A stretch of 64,000 nucleotides of DNA, from the NCBI GenBank assembly GCA_965223435.1, contig CBDCWQ010000017.1, positions 1 through 64,000 on the forward strand, written 5' to 3'. This stretch comes from CBDCWQ01 sp965223435. Lineage in GTDB: Bacteria; Myxococcota; Kuafuiibacteriia; Kuafuiibacteriales; Kuafuiibacteriaceae. Below the pieces are notes generated by a model. The model was not told the origin of the DNA. It saw only the letters and a list, made by a program, of their open reading frames with translations, and did no database searches. Of the stretch, positions 59,936-64,000 are shown one piece after another. The position numbers and the translations under genes were made by a program. Positions within the stretch are counted from its first letter, which is position 1, and the number at the start of each line of letters is the position of its first letter.

Positions 59936-60676
59936 TTGACCCTGTTGCGTCTATTTACTTGGGTACTCGCTGTGATGTTGAATATTCTGCTTTCAGTGAT
60001 CACGCTGACGCTAGCGCTCCACGGCGAGCCACTGGGTTTGTCCTCCAGCGAGCGTTTTTTGGGATGCTCGCCGTCGACCGAGCGAAAATTCTGGATGAAT
60101 GGATATTTCTGTGTCTCGTTGCTGGCACGGCCGTCGGGTGGAGACTCAAAAGAGGGCATCCAAAAATACGAGCAGCTTGAATATGAGCGAGCCCGCTATT
60201 TTTTGGAACGGGCACTGATCGATCCGAATCTGTCTCGAGAGGACCGAATCCTCACCTTGGCCTATCTTGCGAGAGCTCACGCCGTCCTCAAAGAGCCAAT
60301 CAGCGCCCAGAAAGTTTTTGTTGAGTTGCTGGCGCTGGCGCCCGGGTACAAGGTTTTGGCATCGGAGTCGCCGCTCATTCATCAGGCCTACCAGGCTGCG
60401 GTTGCTGAGCAGCGGCGGGACAGCGCACCAGAAGCAAAGGTGTCAGAAGCGACCGACCTCGCCCAAGTTGGCGGTTTGGCTCACGCGGGGGCATCGGGTC
60501 TGGAGGCTTTAACCCACGGGCCGACGAAGGAAGAGAACAAAAAGCCTGTCATCAGTGGTCCGATGATCTGGGTGATTGCGGCGCTTGCGGTCGCGGGTCT
60601 CACCGTCGGTGGGATTTTCCTGTTCCGCAACAAGGAAGATCCCGAGCAGGGGTATCATGTGCGCACGCACTTTTAG
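59936..60676 (+). CDS. Membrane protein with TPR-like repeats
   Basis: A 246-residue protein starting at TTG 59936, with AAGGTGG 5 nt upstream. A hydrophobic N-terminal segment (LLRLFTWVLAVMLNILLSV) is followed by a TPR-like domain: YEQLEYERARYFLERALIDP and YLARAHAVLKEPISAQKVFVELLALAPGY. A C-terminal transmembrane segment (MIWVIAALAVAGLTVGGIF) precedes a short basic tail. The layout, with PLIHQAYQAAV after the repeats, is common beside Myxococcota kinases. It is divergent from the kinase across 167 bp. Residues 30-70 have unusual composition and could reflect an upstream frameshift, with a true start further downstream. Confidence 0.7.
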   Translation: MTLLRLFTWVLAVMLNILLSVITLTLALHGEPLGLSSSERFLGCSPSTERKFWMNGYFCVSLLARPSGGDSKEGIQKYEQLEYERARYFLERALIDPNLSREDRILTLAYLARAHAVLKEPISAQKVFVELLALAPGYKVLASESPLIHQAYQAAVAEQRRDSAPEAKVSEATDLAQVGGLAHAGASGLEALTHGPTKEENKKPVISGPMIWVIAALAVAGLTVGGIFLFRNKEDPEQGYHVRTHF

Positions 60677-60846
60677 TCCCACGGCTCACCTTTTTTGCAC
60701 CCGCGTCGGCTGTCGACGGGCGCCGTTTCGGTCACTGCCCATTCGGCCTTACGCGGCCCGGGCCGATGTGAATTCGGCCCACCCGTTCCCCTCTGCTCAC
60801 GCCAGCCAAGGTGGTTCGTTCGGATGCGATGCAAGGGAGCCGAACG

Positions 60847-61889
60847 ATGGTTTTCGCGCTGAGGCGTCCGGGGTCGCTTCCCAAGGCGCTCGTCGCGCTT
60901 TCATGGTGTCTTGTTTTGCCTTGTGGGCGTGTGGCTCCGAGGCTTCGCCCGCCACCATCCACATCTGCCCGAGAGGCGAGGTGGCCGCTTTGAAAACAAG
61001 GGTGGACAAGCAAGGCTTGCAAGCGCGGTTCTTGGACCAGGACTCTATGCCCCTGGGGACGAACGCCGCGGTTTCCGAAGCGAAGGATGGTGCATTTGTT
61101 GCGGGTCCGGCTCCCGCGGGCGCCGTAGCCCTGGAACTGGGGGTCTGGGACCAAGGCGAACTTTTGGCGAGGGGGGTGGCGTTTCTCGGTCGCGCAGACA
61201 GTTGTGCTTGCTTTTCTGCGGTCCATCACTACCAAGCGGTGTGCGAGAATATGGGTTGTCGTTTCCGTGACGATCAATGTGTGTTCGTTGGTTCAGATGG
61301 GGGTGAGCCGACCGAGCAGCGCCTTGTTGTCGGCGAAAACCCAAGTGATCTTTTTCGGGGCCGGACCCAAGACACCTTGATTCGAGAAGACGAGCCCGAT
61401 CAGATGTTCTCAGCGGCTTCGAGGCTCTCGGTGGACTCCGATCCCTTCAAGGTCAGTTTGGTGCACTTTGACTTGTCGATGTTGCCGTCGGATGCGGTTG
61501 TCCTCGGGGCCGCGTTTTCGGTGGCGACCTGCGGCGTCGCCGGTGACTGCGACAGCTCAGGCTCCGTTGCACTGTATGAAGCGACCGAACGCTGGGATGA
61601 ATCGGCATCTTGGCGGCAAAAAACGGCTCTTGATGCCTGGTCTCAACCGGGATGCACAGGCGTGTGTCGCTCGGCTCAGATTGCATCGATTCCCGGGCCC
61701 CTTGTGGTTTCTACAAGCTACAGCGCCGATGTGACCCGCACCGTGTCTGGTTGGGTACGGCAGCCGGATAGCAACCAGGGTGGGTTCTTGTTGAGCGTTC
61801 AGGGCACAAATGGTGTTGATTTCTATGCGAGCGAGGCCGGCGAAGACGGCGTGGCGCCCCGTCTTGAGATTCGCTACCGCATTCCGTAA
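60847..61889 (+). CDS. DNRLRE-domain lipoprotein with an apparent -1 frameshift in its signal peptide
   Basis: ATG 60847 has a good ribosome site (AAGGGAG, 8 nt spacing) and encodes MVFALRRPGSLPKALVALSWC in a frame that soon becomes non-coding. The mature protein lies in the next frame, which by itself has no plausible start (FMVSCFALWACGS). Joining the frames by re-reading one base at TTTT (60914-60917) gives a classical lipoprotein signal ending FALWAC-GSEASP. So either one T is missing in this sequence or the gene is disrupted. The mature part has an N-terminal region with Cys residues (DSCACFSAVHHYQAVC) and a C-terminal DNRLRE domain (SLVHFDLSMLP, RWDESASW, VTRTVSGW, PRLEIRYR). The FHA-sigma54 gene follows after 17 bp. 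Confidence 0.72.
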
Positions 61890-61906
61890 ACAGCAAGGAG
61901 GGTTGG

Positions 61907-63268
61907 ATGGCGAAGAAGGATCCAGTGACCGTAACCATTGCCCCCCAAGACAAGGAGGCGAGTGGTCTGTCCGGTCAGGCTGCGCTTCGGGTTATCGACG
62001 GACCAGACCGCGGTCGAGCGGTTTCGTTAGGCGAGGCTCGCTCACGGACACCGGGTCAGGGCCGACGGGGTACGGTCCTTGTGGGAACCGGTGAGACCTG
62101 TGATCTCAGGCTCCAGGATACGACCGTTTCGAGACAACATCTATCGGTCGAGTTGGTCCCCGAGGGGCTTCTTATCAAAGACCTAGGCAGCAAGAACGGT
62201 ACGTTTTACCTAGGAACGCGCGTTCTCGAGGCCACCATCCCCCTGGGTGCTATTGTGGAGCTGGGCGCGTCGACGAGAATTGTTTTTGATTGCCATTCAA
62301 AGGATGCGCAGTCCCTTCCTGCCCGCAGCCACTATGGGGCGCTTATCGGTGCCTCCATGGCGATGAGAAAACTCTACCAGCTTCTGGAGAAGATCGAGGC
62401 CGTTGAGTATCCGGTTCTCATTTTGGGAGAGACTGGCGTCGGTAAGGAGTTGGTCGCGCGTGAGATCCACGGCCACTCTCGTCGGGCCGGTCTGCCGTTT
62501 GAGGTCTGCGATTGCGCCAGTATGGCTGCCGGTTTGTCCGAGAGTGAGCTTTTTGGGCACGAGAGGGGCGCCTTTACCGGTGCGGAACGTCTTCATCGAG
62601 GCGTGTTTGAGCGGGCTCAAGGAGGCACCGTTTTTCTCGACGAACTGGGGGAGCTTCCACTCGAACTACAGCCCAAACTTCTGCGTGTTCTCGAAAATCG
62701 GACCCTGCGGCGGGTTGGCGGAGAACAGCAGCTGCCGGTCCAGGCTCGGATCGTTGCGGCCACTCACCGTGATCTTTGTGCCGAAGTGGAGCAAGGCAAT
62801 TTTCGGAGGGATTTGTTCTTTAGGCTTGGTGTCGTGCAGGTGTCTGTTCCGCCGCTCCGGTTGAGGCCCGAGGATGTACCAGCCCTCGCCGAGCATATTG
62901 TGAAAGACCTCGGTGATGCCGGCTTTCGGTTGTCTTCCAGGACCATCGAAACGCTGAGTGGCGCGTATGATTGGCCTGGAAACGTACGGGAACTTCGAAA
63001 CGTGATAGCGCAAACCATGACCTTGGGGTCGCTTCCTGAAACGCTCGCGAGTACGACGGGCGCCGGGGCTGTGGGGCAAAAATCGGATAGCAGACAGTCG
63101 TCTTTCCGAGAGGCAAAAAAGAGGGTTGTGGATGCTTTCGAGCGAGACTATTTGCTAGATCAACTGGAGCGCGCTCAGGGAAACATTAGCCTTGCGGCGC
63201 GCTCGGCAGGTATGGAGCGCAACCATTTCAAGCGTCTTCTCAAGAAGCACGGGCTTGGAGGATCATAG
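61907..63268 (+). CDS. FHA-domain sigma54-dependent transcriptional activator (bEBP, Fis type)
   Basis: A 453-residue protein whose ATG follows AAGGAGGG. An FHA domain at about 25-130 has the phosphothreonine-binding features TVSRQHL and GSKNGTF. The AAA+ domain follows: Walker A GETGVGKE (about 174), the sigma54-contact loop GAFTGA (about 221), Walker B-region GTVFLDELGELPLELQ, and the arginine-finger region FRRDLFFRL. A Fis-type helix-turn-helix closes the protein (NISLAARSAGMERNHFKRLLKKHG). FHA at the N-terminus means the activator is likely controlled by Ser/Thr phosphorylation of itself or a partner, matching the kinase gene 2 kb away. It activates RNA polymerase-sigma54 promoters; targets unknown. 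No -24/-12 promoter was confidently found in the window. Confidence 0.95.
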   Translation: MAKKDPVTVTIAPQDKEASGLSGQAALRVIDGPDRGRAVSLGEARSRTPGQGRRGTVLVGTGETCDLRLQDTTVSRQHLSVELVPEGLLIKDLGSKNGTFYLGTRVLEATIPLGAIVELGASTRIVFDCHSKDAQSLPARSHYGALIGASMAMRKLYQLLEKIEAVEYPVLILGETGVGKELVAREIHGHSRRAGLPFEVCDCASMAAGLSESELFGHERGAFTGAERLHRGVFERAQGGTVFLDELGELPLELQPKLLRVLENRTLRRVGGEQQLPVQARIVAATHRDLCAEVEQGNFRRDLFFRLGVVQVSVPPLRLRPEDVPALAEHIVKDLGDAGFRLSSRTIETLSGAYDWPGNVRELRNVIAQTMTLGSLPETLASTTGAGAVGQKSDSRQSSFREAKKRVVDAFERDYLLDQLERAQGNISLAARSAGMERNHFKRLLKKHGLGGS

Positions 63269-63438
63269 ATTCGAAACGTCCTCCTGCAGAAAATCGAACC
63301 TGCCGATGTTCTCCGTGTTGCCCCGATTTGGCGTTCAAGGGATGGGATCCGACCTCGAATCGTCGGTCCCTGGAGTAAGACATGTAGGCGAGGTGCGCAG
63401 ATTGACGCGGAGGTTTACACCGGGCTCACTAGGCGACA

Positions 63439-64000
63439 ATGGAACGAGTTTCCCTGCTGATGTTGACCCCTTGGGTTCTTACCCTCGCGGTGGGTTGTGA
63501 ACAAGAAATAGACGTGGCTGACGCACCGGTGGCCACGACAGAGAAGGCCCTTGTCAGCAGCACCGAAGACTCGCTGAACGTTTCGGCCGCACACAGTTTC
63601 GTTTCGGCTGCCGTGGATGGCGACCTTTTGGTGCTCGGAGCAGAATTCGCAACGGCGCCCAATCCAGGAGGTGGCTCAGACCTCGCGGCCGGAAAGGCGT
63701 TTTTGGTGTCGAGATTGTCCGGCGTTTGGCAAACCGATCCGGCTGCGATCCAAGAACTCTATTCGAGTACGGCGGCCTTCTTGGATAGTTTAGGGACCAG
63801 CGTGGCGATAGAAGGACAAACGGTGGTGGTTGGGGCCCAATTTGCGGACAGTCCCAAGACCAAGGGGACAGGGTGCCGGACCGGCAAGAACGATGGTGGC
63901 GCAGTCTACGTCTATGTGGGCAGCGGTGGCGCTTTTTCCACCACCGAGGACTATGTTCTCGGCCCGGATTGTTATGCGGATTCCGAGGACATCGACAACG
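63439..64000 (+). CDS. FG-GAP-like repeat lipoprotein, 3' end outside window
   Basis: The frame opens at ATG 63439 and is still open at the window edge. It encodes MERVSLLMLTPWVLTLAVGC, a lipoprotein signal with Cys20, followed by short repeats typical of FG-GAP/integrin-type beta-propellers: VSAAVDGDLLVLGAEF, GKAFLVSRLSGVW, LGTSVAIEGQTVVVGAQF and GAVYVYVGSGGAF. These repeats alternate 'value is stored' and 'name is displayed' strands as in Myxococcota surface propellers. The ribosome site is weak (AGGCG). It lies 170 bp downstream of the FHA-sigma54 gene and may be one of its targets. Confidence 0.8.
   Translation, partial: MERVSLLMLTPWVLTLAVGCEQEIDVADAPVATTEKALVSSTEDSLNVSAAHSFVSAAVDGDLLVLGAEFATAPNPGGGSDLAAGKAFLVSRLSGVWQTDPAAIQELYSSTAAFLDSLGTSVAIEGQTVVVGAQFADSPKTKGTGCRTGKNDGGAVYVYVGSGGAFSTTEDYVLGPDCYADSEDIDN

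Noticed and set aside
63250..63290. GGAGGA/TCCTCC inverted repeat after the FHA-sigma54 gene as terminator
   Set aside because: Only 6 bp with a 16-nt loop and no T run.

Overview
The window looks like chromosomal DNA of a large-genome deltaproteobacterium-type predator or saprophyte, most likely Myxococcota or Bradymonadales-like. This is inferred from moderately high G+C, many secreted lipoproteins with Cys-rich CGDDGCGGSCG repeats, DNRLRE, FG-GAP and DUF2330 proteins, a PEGA-type Ser/Thr kinase and an FHA-sigma54 activator. A glycine-betaine synthesis operon with an EctR-like MarR regulator points to a saline habitat. No rRNA, tRNA, CRISPR array or recognisable transposase was seen.

Five members of one family of giant exported proteins take up roughly two thirds of the window. 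A (2-9034, + strand, 5' end outside the window), B (24362-17268, -), E (29382-24594, -, frame-disrupted), C (38069-29610, -) and D (43205-54676, +) share an N-terminal core. The core has a Sec or lipoprotein signal, a small N domain and a sialidase/BNR-like propeller with Asp-box motifs and an EANKVYY signature. In all but E it is followed by a helical, probably alpha/alpha-toroid region containing HTAIDNCSW. The C-termini differ completely: A has an HEMIH metallopeptidase, B two jelly-roll-like modules, C two retropepsin-like domains with altered catalytic triads, D three hydrophobic modules, and E two HExxH...EGLA peptidases. B and C are nearly identical over about 5.4 kb, including the upstream promoter region, and then diverge. 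The layout is that of a polymorphic-effector family: constant delivery or binding core, swappable C-terminal payload. Function is inferred, not shown.

Region by region. 1-9034: giant A. 9302-10990: lipoprotein with cytochrome-c-like ends around nine Cys-rich repeats. 11006-13490: bsmA-bsmB betaine methyltransferases and a MarR/EctR-like regulator. 13619-14708: a decayed TPR fragment and a gap with no clear gene. 14709-17189: exported GH-A-like glycosidase. 17268-38069: tandem giants C, E and B on the minus strand. 38070-39574: non-coding DNA with a hexamer repeat, and a small exported protein interrupted by an in-frame TGA. 39575-41992: HEAT-repeat protein plus DUF2330 operon, preceded by a perfect 12-bp hairpin. 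42192-43087: a small lipoprotein and a coupled Cys-rich ORF. 43205-54676: giant D. 54907-57918: DNRLRE / GH99-like / metallophosphoesterase fusion lipoprotein. 58146-63268: signalling cluster of Ser/Thr kinase, TPR membrane protein, DNRLRE lipoprotein with an apparent frameshift, and FHA-sigma54 activator. 63439 to the end: start of a FG-GAP-like lipoprotein.

Most products are predicted to be exported, so the window is an exoprotein island with surface signalling genes at its right end. Domain calls were made by eye from motifs; no database search was run.
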